From Streptomyces macrolidinus (GTDB taxonomy: Bacteria; Actinomycetota; Actinomycetes; Streptomycetales; Streptomycetaceae), in the NCBI RefSeq assembly GCF_023887685.1, contig NZ_JAMWMR010000023.1:1-64000 (forward strand): a stretch of 64,000 nucleotides of DNA. Reading direction: 5' to 3'. The notes beneath the pieces are model-generated. The model ran no database searches. It was given only the letters and a program-made list of their open reading frames with translations, and was not told the origin of the DNA. Shown here in pieces: positions 26,083 through 33,584 of this stretch (positions are counted from its first letter, which is position 1; every line of letters begins with the position of its first letter). A program made the translations under genes and the position numbers.

Positions 26083-26703
26083 ATGCCTGCGGAAGCCACG
26101 GCGCAGACCACGGCCGCGCGGGGGACGGCACGGCCGTGCTCGCCCCCGCTCACCGCGCGGCAGGAGGCGCGTCGACGCCGGATCCTGGCCGCGAGCGCGC
26201 GGCTGGCGAGCCGGGGCGGCTTCGACGCGGTGCAGATGCGCGAGGTCGCCGAGTGCTCGCAGGTCGCTCTCGGCACGCTGTACCGCTACTTCCCGTCGAA
26301 GGTGCATCTGCTGGTCGCGACCATGCAGGACCAGTTGGAGCATCTGCACGCGACGCTCAGGGAGAACCCGCCGACCGGGGAGAGCGCGGCGGAGCGGGTG
26401 ACGGAGACGCTGATGCGGGCCTTTCGCGCGTTGCAGCGGGAGCCGCAGCTCGCCGATGCGATGGTGCGCGCCCTGACCTTCGCGGACTGCGGCGCCTCCC
26501 CCGAGGTGGACCGGGTCTCCCGGCAGACCATGGCGATCATCCTGGACGCGACGGGCCTCGCCGAGCCGACCCCGGACCACTCGGCGGCGGTCCGCGTGAT
26601 CGAGCACACCTGGCACTCGGCTCTGATCGCCTGGCTCTCGGGACGCGCGTCCATCGCCCAGGTCAGGCTCGACATCGAGACGGCCTGCCGACTGATCGAG
26701 TGA
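26083..26703 (+). CDS. TetR-family regulator, KstR-like
   Basis: 206 aa. The N-terminal helix-turn-helix (about 25-75) reads ARRRRILAASARLASRGGFD and VALGTLYRYFPSKVHLLVAT, close to KstR, the repressor of lipid and cholesterol degradation genes in mycobacteria and rhodococci. The ligand-binding half is helical, with no further signature. The ATG follows GGGGA; an alternative start 17 codons upstream is less likely. A matching operator is in the divergent promoter region. Typical ligands of the group are acyl-CoA or steroid-CoA thioesters. Directly after the stop lies a 26-bp tandem repeat. Confidence 0.9.
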   Translation: MPAEATAQTTAARGTARPCSPPLTARQEARRRRILAASARLASRGGFDAVQMREVAECSQVALGTLYRYFPSKVHLLVATMQDQLEHLHATLRENPPTGESAAERVTETLMRAFRALQREPQLADAMVRALTFADCGASPEVDRVSRQTMAIILDATGLAEPTPDHSAAVRVIEHTWHSALIAWLSGRASIAQVRLDIETACRLIE

Positions 26704-26999
26704 CCGACCGACCGACGGCACGACGGGCACGACGTGCGTGCGGGCACGACGGGCACGACGTGCGTGCGGGCACGACGGGCACGACGTGCGTGCGGGCATG
26801 AAATGACCTACGAGACGGGCTGGGTCGACCTTCCGGTCTTTCGACCTTCCAGTCCTCGGCCAACCACTGTCGGCCCCAGCGGAAACCTGGGCCTCACGCC
26901 AAAGTCGGCAACTTCTGGTCGAGTTTCCTCGCTCGCCTCGTAGGCACTTTTCAGGCTAGCGCGCACACCAGGGGATAGAAACCCCCATTTCATGATTCT
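26704..26999. other. Intergenic with a tandem repeat and a less GC-rich stretch
   Basis: The first 100 bases hold a 26-bp tandem repeat (separate entry). The rest, especially 26930-26999 with a run of A/T near 26985-27000, is unusually AT-rich for this genome and has no gene, tRNA or clear hairpin. Confidence 0.5.
26725..26802 (+). repeat. Three tandem copies of a 26-bp unit
   Basis: The unit begins GGGCACGACGTGCGTGC and repeats at 26725, 26751 and 26777; the third copy diverges only in its last bases. A partial copy precedes it. Each unit holds the dyad GCACGACGTGC. It starts 22 bases after the TetR stop and could be a terminator array, a protein-binding array or a slippage product. Confidence 0.9.
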
Positions 27000-27686
27000 T
27001 TAGAGCAATTCCGGCATTTGACCCAAGGTTCGTATCAAGTCCTCTGCTTCCCCCAGGACTTCGATCTCCCGCGGCGTCAGCGTCGGGTTCGCCGCACGGC
27101 GGGCGCACGCCTGCTTCAGACCCGCCTCCGTGAGGGCGGACACCCCCGCCTCCTGCCCCGCGAGCAGCGCGGCCAGCAGCTCGCGTACGCCGTCCAGCCG
27201 GGGTTCGCCGGTCAGGGCGACCTGGGCGAGGATCACCGCGGACATGCCCCAGTCGAGTCCGGGCGAGCCCTCCTCGGCCGTGGCCCAGTCGATGACCTTC
27301 GGACCCTCGGCGGTCAGGATCACGTTCAACGGGTGCAGATCGAGGTGGAGGACGCTGACGGCCGGGTCGGCCGTGTCACGGGCGGGCAGCGTGTGCAGTT
27401 CGCGCAGCAGGCGCGCGAGCATCGCCCCGGCCTCGTCGGGGCCGAGCCGCCCGTCCATGAGCGCCTCCCCCATCGTCGGGCCCGTCAGCCGTTCCATGAC
27501 GAGGTCGGCGCGCGTCGCGGAGCGCACGGCGGGGACCGGGTAGCCGTGGCCCCGGACGTGGTCCATCACCGCCGCCTCGGCGACCGCGTCCCCGTACGGA
27601 TCCCGGTAGCGCCGCAGCACCCACGCCCCGTCGACCTCGTACACATCGGCCATGCGTCCGGCCCCGAGCAGTCTTCCCGTTGTCAT
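27000..27686 (-). CDS. APH-like phosphotransferase
   Basis: 228 aa, compact protein-kinase-like fold of the aminoglycoside phosphotransferase superfamily. The N-lobe begins GRLLGAGRMADVYEVDGAWV (Gly-rich loop). The catalytic loop is VLHLDLHPLNVILT, with the Asp in HLDLHPLN, and the metal-binding VIDWATAEEG follows. Members phosphorylate antibiotics, sugars, choline or other small hydroxyl compounds; nothing here shows which. At 228 residues it is shorter than typical resistance enzymes (about 260-300), so a housekeeping or unknown substrate is more likely. It ends in a TAA stop in an AT-rich patch. Confidence 0.88.
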   Translation of the reverse strand: MTTGRLLGAGRMADVYEVDGAWVLRRYRDPYGDAVAEAAVMDHVRGHGYPVPAVRSATRADLVMERLTGPTMGEALMDGRLGPDEAGAMLARLLRELHTLPARDTADPAVSVLHLDLHPLNVILTAEGPKVIDWATAEEGSPGLDWGMSAVILAQVALTGEPRLDGVRELLAALLAGQEAGVSALTEAGLKQACARRAANPTLTPREIEVLGEAEDLIRTLGQMPELL

Positions 27687-27779
27687 GGCCGGATCGTATC
27701 CGCGCCGATGCGCGCCGACCCCGGTCCGCGCGGGCGGCCCCCGGGCCCTCTTGTACGGGCCGGTAGAGTGTGCGCGTCG

Positions 27780-27880
27780 TCATCACGCCTGTACGAGGGG
27801 AAGCCGGTGCAATTCCGGCGCTGACCCGCAACCGTGTGCCGCCTCCACGGCGGTGAGCCGGATCGCCTCGTACGGGACAT
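27780..27880 (+). promoter_or_regulatory. Cobalamin riboswitch aptamer
   Basis: Conserved blocks of the B12 riboswitch are present in order: GGGGAAGCCGGTGCAA, TTCCGGCGCTGACCCGCAAC, then GTGAGCCGGATCGCC. The closing P2-type helix pairs GTACGAGG (27791-27798) with CCTCGTAC (27866-27873). It controls the five-gene B12 uptake operon that follows: when cobalamin is plentiful the operon is shut down. Outer limits are approximate. Confidence 0.95.
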
Positions 27881-27949
27881 GACCGGCTCGTGTCGTCGGC
27901 AGCCCGCCGATGGCAGGCACCGTCGAGGCATGCGGGGCCGGAGCCGCCC

Positions 27950-28000
27950 GGTTGCCTTCGTGTGCCCGTGCGCCCCGGCCTCCCCCAGGGAGAGGCAACC
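27950..28000 (+). promoter_or_regulatory. Hairpin masking the ribosome binding site
   Basis: GGTTGCCT (27950-27957) pairs with AGGCAACC (27993-28000). The 3' arm overlaps the GGGAGAGG ribosome binding site of the gene starting at 28008, so the stem would block translation. This is the likely expression platform of the cobalamin riboswitch. Confidence 0.75.
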
Positions 28001-28007
28001 GCCGATC

Positions 28008-29222
28008 ATGAACGTTCGCCGCACCGCAGCGGTACTGGCCGCCATAGCCGTGCTCGGTGGCGCTTCCGCGCCGGCCGCTTCCGCCGCCTCCCCCTCCCCG
28101 TCCGCACCACCGCTGCCCGCCGCCCTGTACGGCACCGCCGACCCCACGTACGACGGTGTCTGGCGCCAGTCGCTCGCGCTGCTCGCCCAGCACACGGTGG
28201 GCGTACGCCCGGCCGTGAAGGCCGTGGACTGGCTCGCCGGACAGCAGTGCGCGAACGGCGCGTTCGCCGCCTACCGCGCCGACCCGAAGGCCGACTGCGA
28301 CGCCAAGACGCAGGTCGACACCAACAGCACCGCGGCGGCCGTGCAGGCGCTGGCCGCGCTCGGCGGACACGACGCCCAGACCGGCAAGGCCGTCGAGTGG
28401 CTGAAGTCCGTACAGAACGAGGACGGCGGCTGGGGCTTCACCGCGGGCGGCGCGAGCGACACCAACTCCACGTCCACGGTCGTGGGCGCCCTGGCCGCGG
28501 TCGGCGCGAAGCCGCAGGAGACGAAGTCCGCGAAGGGCCACTCGCCCTACGACGCGCTGACGAAGCTGTCGCTCCCCTGCGACGGCAAGGACGGCGGCGC
28601 GTTCGCCTACCAGCCCGACAAGAAGGGCGCGCTCGCGGCGAACGCGGACGCGACCGCCGCGGGTGCCCTCGCCGCCCTGGGCAAGGGCTTCGTGAGCGGC
28701 CCCGGCAAGACGGCCGGGACCCCCACGTGCACCGACGCGGACACCGCCACCGCCATCGCGCACAACGGCACCGCCTACCTCGCCGGAGCCCTGGAGAAGA
28801 CCCCCTATCTGAAGTCCGCCATGCCGGGCGCGACCTCCCAGCCCGACTACGGCAACACGGCGGACGCGGTCGTCGCGCTCGCGGCGGCGGGCCTGTCGTC
28901 CGCGGCCGAGGGCCCGCTCGCCTGGCTGGAGAAGAACGCCGCCGACTGGGCCGAGAAGTCCGGACCGGCCGGGTACGCCCAGCTCGTCTTCGCGGCGCAC
29001 GCGACGGGCACCGATCCCCGCGCGTTCGGCACCGTGGACCTCGTCGACAAGCTGGGCGCCACGGGCCCGGCTCCGCAGAGCGCCGGGAAGACCGCGACCG
29101 ACAAGGTCGTATCGCAGACCGACTCCGGCAACGCCGTCTGGTGGTTCGTCGGCGTCTTCCTGGTCGCCGGTATCGGCATCGGCTTCCTGCTCTCCGGCCG
29201 CAACCGGAAGCGGCAGCCGTGA
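28008..29222 (+). CDS. Secreted alpha/alpha-toroid protein of the B12 operon
   Basis: 404 aa, annotated in related genomes as prenyltransferase/squalene-oxidase repeat protein. A signal peptide (about 1-27, ending APAASAA) is followed by paired helices with QNEDGGWGFTAGG-like turns, and a C-terminal membrane segment (WWFVGVFLVAGIGIGFLL) with a basic tail anchors it outside the cell. The same alpha/alpha barrel forms the cobalamin-binding domain of animal intrinsic factor and transcobalamin. Its place right behind a cobalamin riboswitch and ahead of an ECF importer suggests a surface B12-capture protein; that is inference. Its stop overlaps the next start (GTGA). Confidence 0.88.
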   Translation: MNVRRTAAVLAAIAVLGGASAPAASAASPSPSAPPLPAALYGTADPTYDGVWRQSLALLAQHTVGVRPAVKAVDWLAGQQCANGAFAAYRADPKADCDAKTQVDTNSTAAAVQALAALGGHDAQTGKAVEWLKSVQNEDGGWGFTAGGASDTNSTSTVVGALAAVGAKPQETKSAKGHSPYDALTKLSLPCDGKDGGAFAYQPDKKGALAANADATAAGALAALGKGFVSGPGKTAGTPTCTDADTATAIAHNGTAYLAGALEKTPYLKSAMPGATSQPDYGNTADAVVALAAAGLSSAAEGPLAWLEKNAADWAEKSGPAGYAQLVFAAHATGTDPRAFGTVDLVDKLGATGPAPQSAGKTATDKVVSQTDSGNAVWWFVGVFLVAGIGIGFLLSGRNRKRQP

Positions 29223-29851
29223 TCCGCCGCGCCGCGACCGCCCTGGCCCTCGCGCTGCTGGTCCTGTTCACCGGCGGCCAGGCGCACGCCACCGGCTATC
29301 GGTACTGGTCCTTCTGGGAGCGGCAGGGCGAGGCGTGGACGTACGCCACCCAGGGCCCCTCCCTGTCCCGCCCGGCCGACGGGGACGTGCAGGGCTTCCG
29401 GTTCGCGATCAGCGAGGACTCCCAGCGGGCCACGAAGCCGCGCGGCACGACGGACTTCGCCACGATCTGCGCGGACACACCCGCGCAGTCCGGCAAGAAG
29501 CGCGTGGCGATCGTCCTCGACTTCGGTACGGCCGAGGACGCCCCCTCGGGCGAGAAGCCCCCGGCCCGGCGCACGGTCTGCGCCCGGGTCCGCGAGGACG
29601 CCACGACCGCGGACGCGCTCGCCGCGGTCGTCCCGCCGCTGCGCTACGACACCAACGCCCTGCTGTGCGCGATAGCGGGCTACCCGCACCAGGGCTGCGG
29701 CGAGCAGATACGGGACACCGCGCAGAGCAAGCCCGATGAGTCCAGCACCTCGTCGCACGGCACCCCGTCGGCGGGCCTGCTGGTGGGCGCCGTCGCCGTG
29801 GCCGCCCTCGGCGGGGCGGCGATATGGCAGGCGCGCCGCCGCAGGAGCTGA
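29219..29851 (+). CDS. SCO2322 family protein
   Basis: 210 aa. A signal peptide (RRAATALALALLVLFTGGQA) opens the protein; the mature part has the family hallmark GYRYWSFWERQGEAWTYA, four cysteines in two pairs, and a C-terminal membrane helix with a basic stop (about 182-205). It has the same type I topology as the preceding toroid protein, so the two may form one surface complex. Role unknown; its fixed place in the B12-regulated operon suggests help in binding or passing on cobalamin to the importer. GTG start overlapping the upstream stop. Confidence 0.9.
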   Translation: MIRRAATALALALLVLFTGGQAHATGYRYWSFWERQGEAWTYATQGPSLSRPADGDVQGFRFAISEDSQRATKPRGTTDFATICADTPAQSGKKRVAIVLDFGTAEDAPSGEKPPARRTVCARVREDATTADALAAVVPPLRYDTNALLCAIAGYPHQGCGEQIRDTAQSKPDESSTSSHGTPSAGLLVGAVAVAALGGAAIWQARRRRS

Positions 29852-29853
29852 CG

Positions 29854-30978
29854 ATGGCACCCCGCCCCCGGCGCGACCGACCGGCCGTGACCGCACCCCG
29901 CCCCGCACGCGGCCGACCGGCCGTGCACCCCGGCGCCTGGTGGCTGTGGGCCCTCGGCCTCGGCACCGCCGCCACCCGCACCACCAACCCGATCCTGCTC
30001 GCCCTCCTGGTCGCCACCTCCGCGTACGTGGTGGCGGCCCGCCGCACCTCCGCGCCGTGGTCCCGGTCCTACGCGGCCTTCGTCAAGCTCGGCCTCGCCG
30101 TCCTCACCATCCGGCTGCTGTTCGCGGTGGTCCTCGGCTCCCCGATCCCGGGCACCCACACCGTCCTCACCCTCCCCGAAGTCCCCCTCCCGCACTGGGC
30201 GCAGGGCATCCGGCTCGGCGGCCGGGTCACCGCGGAGGGCCTCCTCTTCGCCCTGTACGACGGACTGAAGCTGGCCACGCTGCTCATCTGCGTCGGCGCC
30301 GCCAACGCCCTCGCGAACCCCGCCCGGCTCCTCAAGTCCCTGCCGGGCGCCCTGTACGAGACGGGGGTCGCCGTCGTCGTCGCGCTCACCTTCGCCCCGC
30401 ATCTGATCGCCGACGTCCAGCGGTTGCGTGCCGCGCGCCGGTTGCGCGGCCGTCCCGACCGGGGCCTGCGCGGGCTGCTCCAGGTCGGACTCCCGGTCCT
30501 GGAAGGCGCGTTGGAGCGCTCGGTCGCCCTCGCCGCCGCGATGGACGCGCGCGGCTTCGGCCGTACCGCCGACGTTCCGCCCGCCGTCCGCCGTACCACC
30601 ACCGCCCTCACGCTCGGCGGTCTGCTCGGCATCTGCGCGGGCACCTATGGCCTGCTGACCGCGGAAGGCGGCGTCTACGGGCTGCCGTTGCTGCTCGCCG
30701 GGTCGGCCGCCGCCCTCGCCGGGCTGCGGCTCGGCGGGCGCCGCTCGCCGCGCACCCGCTACCGCCCGGACGTCTGGAACGCGCGGGCCTGGCTGGTCGC
30801 CGGTTCCGGCATCACGACGGCGGCGCTGCTGGTCGTCAGCGCCGCGTACGACCCCGCCGCGCTGCGCCCCGGTGTCGTCCCCCTGACCGCCCCGGCACTC
30901 CCCCTGCTCCCCGCGGCGGCGGTGCTGCTCGGTCTGCTGCCCGCGTTCGTCACTCCCGCCCCCGAGGAGTCCGTGTGA
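29854..30978 (+). CDS. ECF transporter T component (CbiQ-like)
   Basis: 374 aa. This is the membrane coupling subunit of an energy-coupling factor importer, linking the ATPases to the substrate-binding S component. Five to seven membrane segments are visible. The two cytoplasmic coupling motifs of the Ala-Arg-Gly type are present as ARRLRGRPD and AMDARGFGRTA (about 195 and 230). The protein is longer than plain CbiQ because of a hydrophobic C-terminal extension with two or more helices. The ATG has AGGAG seven bases upstream, two bases after the SCO2322-family gene. Confidence 0.92.
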   Translation: MAPRPRRDRPAVTAPRPARGRPAVHPGAWWLWALGLGTAATRTTNPILLALLVATSAYVVAARRTSAPWSRSYAAFVKLGLAVLTIRLLFAVVLGSPIPGTHTVLTLPEVPLPHWAQGIRLGGRVTAEGLLFALYDGLKLATLLICVGAANALANPARLLKSLPGALYETGVAVVVALTFAPHLIADVQRLRAARRLRGRPDRGLRGLLQVGLPVLEGALERSVALAAAMDARGFGRTADVPPAVRRTTTALTLGGLLGICAGTYGLLTAEGGVYGLPLLLAGSAAALAGLRLGGRRSPRTRYRPDVWNARAWLVAGSGITTAALLVVSAAYDPAALRPGVVPLTAPALPLLPAAAVLLGLLPAFVTPAPEESV

Positions 30979-32693
30979 TCCGCTTCGAGAACGTCTCGGT
31001 GACGTACGACGGGGCGGCCGAACCCGCCGTCCAGGGCATCGACTTCACGGTCCCCGAGGGCGAACTCGTGCTGCTCGTCGGCCCGTCCGGTACCGGCAAG
31101 TCGACGGTGCTCGGCTCGGTCAGCGGACTGGTCCCGCACTTCACGGGCGGCACCCTGCGCGGCCGGGTCACGGTGGCCGGACGCGACACCCGTACCCACA
31201 AGCCACGTGAACTCGCCGATGTGGTGGGCACGGTGGGGCAGGACCCGCTGTCCCACTTCGTGACGGACACGGTCGAGGACGAACTCGCCTACGGCATGGA
31301 GTCGTTGGGGCTCGCCCCGGACGTCATGCGGCGGCGGGTGGAGGAGACCCTGGACCTGCTCGGGCTGAACGAGCTGCGGAACCGGCCGATCGCCACCCTC
31401 TCCGGCGGCCAGCAGCAGCGCGTCGCGATCGGCTCGGTGCTCACCACGCACCCGAAGGTCCTCGTCCTCGACGAGCCGACGTCCGCGCTGGACCCGGCGG
31501 CGGCCGAGGAGGTCCTCGCCGTGCTCCAGCGGCTCGTCCACGACCTCGGTACGACGGTCCTGATGGCCGAGCACCGGCTGGAACGCGTCATCCACTACGC
31601 CGACCGCATCGCCCTGCTCCCCTCCCCCGGCGCCCGCCCGGTCCTCGGCACCCCGGCCGAGGTGATGGCCGTCTCCCCGGTCTACCCGCCGGTCGTGGAC
31701 CTCGGCCGCCTGGCCGGCTGGTCCCCGCTGCCCCTGACCATCCGCGACGCCCGCCGCCGCGCGAGCGACCTGCGCGCACGGCTCACGGACGTCGTAGCCC
31801 CCGCCACGGACGGCCACAGCCCGCAGGGGAACGCGGTCCCGCACACCGAGCCTCCTCACACCAAGCCGGAGATCCCCGCCCCCCGCCGCTTCCTGCGCCG
31901 CCGCCCCGCACACCCCGCCCCCGAACCCTCGACTCCCCACCTGGCAGCGGACGTCAGCGCCCTCGCCGTCCAGCGCGGCCCCGTCAAGGCACTGCGCCAC
32001 GTCGACCTCACGGTGGCCCCGGGCGAGACCGTCGCCCTCATGGGACGCAACGGCGCCGGGAAGTCCACCCTGCTCTCCGCGCTCGTCGGGCTCGTGCCAC
32101 CGGCCCACGGCTCGGTACGGGTCGGCGGCACCGTGCCGCACCGCGCGGCCCCGCGCGAACTCGTGCGCCGCGTCGGCCTCGTCCCACAGGAGCCACGCGA
32201 CCTGCTGTACGCGGACACGGTGGCCGCCGAGTGCGCGGCGGCGGACCAGGACGCGGGCGCGGCCGAGGGAAGCTGCCGGGCCCTGGTGTCCGAACTGCTG
32301 CCGGGCGTCGGGGACGACACCCATCCCCGCGACCTGTCCGAGGGGCAGCGCCTGGCGCTGGCCCTGGCCGTCGTGCTGACGGCCCGGCCCCCGCTGCTGC
32401 TCCTGGACGAGCCCACGCGCGGCCTCGACTACGCGGCCAAGGCCCGTCTGGTCACCGTGTTGCGCGCGCTCGCCGCCGAGGGGCACGCCCTCGTACTGGC
32501 CACCCACGACGTGGAGTTGGCCGCCGAGATCGCACACCGCGTGGTCGTTCTCGCGGAGGGCGAGGTCGTCGCCGACGGCCTCACCGCCGAGGTGGTGGTC
32601 GCCTCCCCGTCGTTCGCCCCGCAGGTGACGAAGGTGCTGGCACCGCAGCCCTGGCTCACGGTCTCCCAGGTACGGGAGGCACTGTCGTCATGA
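30975..32693 (+). CDS. ECF transporter double ATPase (EcfA-A' fusion)
   Basis: 572 aa carrying both ATPase domains of the importer in one chain. Domain 1 (about 1-240): Walker A VGPSGTGKST, signature LSGGQQQRVAI, Walker B VLVLDEPTSALD, switch His in MAEHRLERV. A Pro-rich linker follows (about 270-320). Domain 2 (about 325-560): Walker A MGRNGAGKST, signature LSEGQRLALAL (Glu replaces Gly, common in one half of such pairs), Walker B LLLLDEPTRGLD, His in LATHDVELA. The GTG overlaps the T-component stop (GTGA). Confidence 0.95.
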   Translation: MIRFENVSVTYDGAAEPAVQGIDFTVPEGELVLLVGPSGTGKSTVLGSVSGLVPHFTGGTLRGRVTVAGRDTRTHKPRELADVVGTVGQDPLSHFVTDTVEDELAYGMESLGLAPDVMRRRVEETLDLLGLNELRNRPIATLSGGQQQRVAIGSVLTTHPKVLVLDEPTSALDPAAAEEVLAVLQRLVHDLGTTVLMAEHRLERVIHYADRIALLPSPGARPVLGTPAEVMAVSPVYPPVVDLGRLAGWSPLPLTIRDARRRASDLRARLTDVVAPATDGHSPQGNAVPHTEPPHTKPEIPAPRRFLRRRPAHPAPEPSTPHLAADVSALAVQRGPVKALRHVDLTVAPGETVALMGRNGAGKSTLLSALVGLVPPAHGSVRVGGTVPHRAAPRELVRRVGLVPQEPRDLLYADTVAAECAAADQDAGAAEGSCRALVSELLPGVGDDTHPRDLSEGQRLALALAVVLTARPPLLLLDEPTRGLDYAAKARLVTVLRALAAEGHALVLATHDVELAAEIAHRVVVLAEGEVVADGLTAEVVVASPSFAPQVTKVLAPQPWLTVSQVREALSS

Positions 32694-33511
32694 CACCGCC
32701 CCGTCCCCGGCCCGCGCCGGTCCGTCTCGGCCCCCGCTCCCTGGTCGCCCTCGCCCTGGTCAGCGTGGTCGGGGGGGCGGGCTTCACCTGGCCCCTGTTC
32801 GCCGATCCCGGCTCCCAGCTCGGCACGCACGCGCAGGACGCACCCTGGCTGTTCGCCGGGCTGCTCGTGCTGCTCGTCGCCGTCGTGGCCGCGACGATCG
32901 CCGAGTCGGGGCTCGGCCCGAAGGCCGTGGCCATGCTCGGCGTGCTCGCCGCGACCGGCGCGGCCCTGCGGCCCATCGGCGCCGGAACCGCGGGCCTGGA
33001 GCCCATGTTCTTCCTGCTGGTCCTGAGCGGGCGCGTGCTCGGGCCCGGCTTCGGGTTCGTGCTCGGCGCCGTGACCATGTTCGCCTCCGCACTGCTGACG
33101 GGCGGGGTCGGGCCGTGGCTGCCGTTCCAGATGCTGTCCATGGGCTGGTTCACACTGGGCGCGGGGCTGCTGCCGGGCGCCGACCGGCTGCGGGGCCGCG
33201 GCGAGGTGGCGATGCTCGCGGCGTACGGGTTCCTGGCCTCGTTCGCCTACGGCACGGTCATGAACCTCTCCGGCTGGCCCTTCATGGACGCGCTCGCCTC
33301 GAACGTCGCCTACGACCCGCACGCCGGTCTCGCCACCAACCTCAGCCGCTTCCTCGCCTACTGCCTGGCCACCTCGCTGGGTTGGGACCTCGGCCGCGCC
33401 ACGGTCACGATCGTCCTGACCTGCTTCCTGGGCCCCCCGGTCCTCAGAGCCCTGCGCCGCGCGACCCGACGGGCGGCCTTCGAGAGCCCGGTCACGTTCG
33501 AACCGCGCTAG
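32690..33511 (+). CDS. ECF transporter S component
   Basis: 273 aa with six or more membrane segments, the substrate-specific subunit of the importer. The middle part (RPIGAGTAGLEPMFFLLVLS, then GFVLGAVTMFASALLTGGVG) is the typical ECF S-component signature. It completes the operon, starting at an ATGA overlap with the ATPase gene. Because the operon is under a cobalamin riboswitch, the substrate is most likely cobalamin or a precursor. A strong hairpin follows. Confidence 0.92.
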   Translation: MTPPRPRPAPVRLGPRSLVALALVSVVGGAGFTWPLFADPGSQLGTHAQDAPWLFAGLLVLLVAVVAATIAESGLGPKAVAMLGVLAATGAALRPIGAGTAGLEPMFFLLVLSGRVLGPGFGFVLGAVTMFASALLTGGVGPWLPFQMLSMGWFTLGAGLLPGADRLRGRGEVAMLAAYGFLASFAYGTVMNLSGWPFMDALASNVAYDPHAGLATNLSRFLAYCLATSLGWDLGRATVTIVLTCFLGPPVLRALRRATRRAAFESPVTFEPR

Positions 33512-33523
33512 CGTTCCATGCCG

Positions 33524-33558
33524 CGCGCCCCGCTCCGAAGTGTCCGGAGCGGGGCGCG
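33524..33558. terminator. Bidirectional terminator
   Basis: A perfect 14-bp stem (CGCGCCCCGCTCCG with its complement) and a 7-base loop separates the B12 operon from the convergent RCC1 array and can serve both. Its sequence is of the same type as the hairpins that follow each of the other three RCC1 genes. Confidence 0.85.
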
Positions 33559-33584
33559 AAGCATGCGATCTGTGAAGCGTGTCC

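Noticed and set aside
25960..26799. Minus-strand frame over the TetR gene and the 26-bp repeats
   Set aside because: The repeats translate to a simple Arg/Ala/Val pattern, and the plus-strand TetR domain is unambiguous.
26725..26802. Possible CRISPR array
   Set aside because: The 26-bp units are directly adjacent with no unique spacers, and no cas gene is present.
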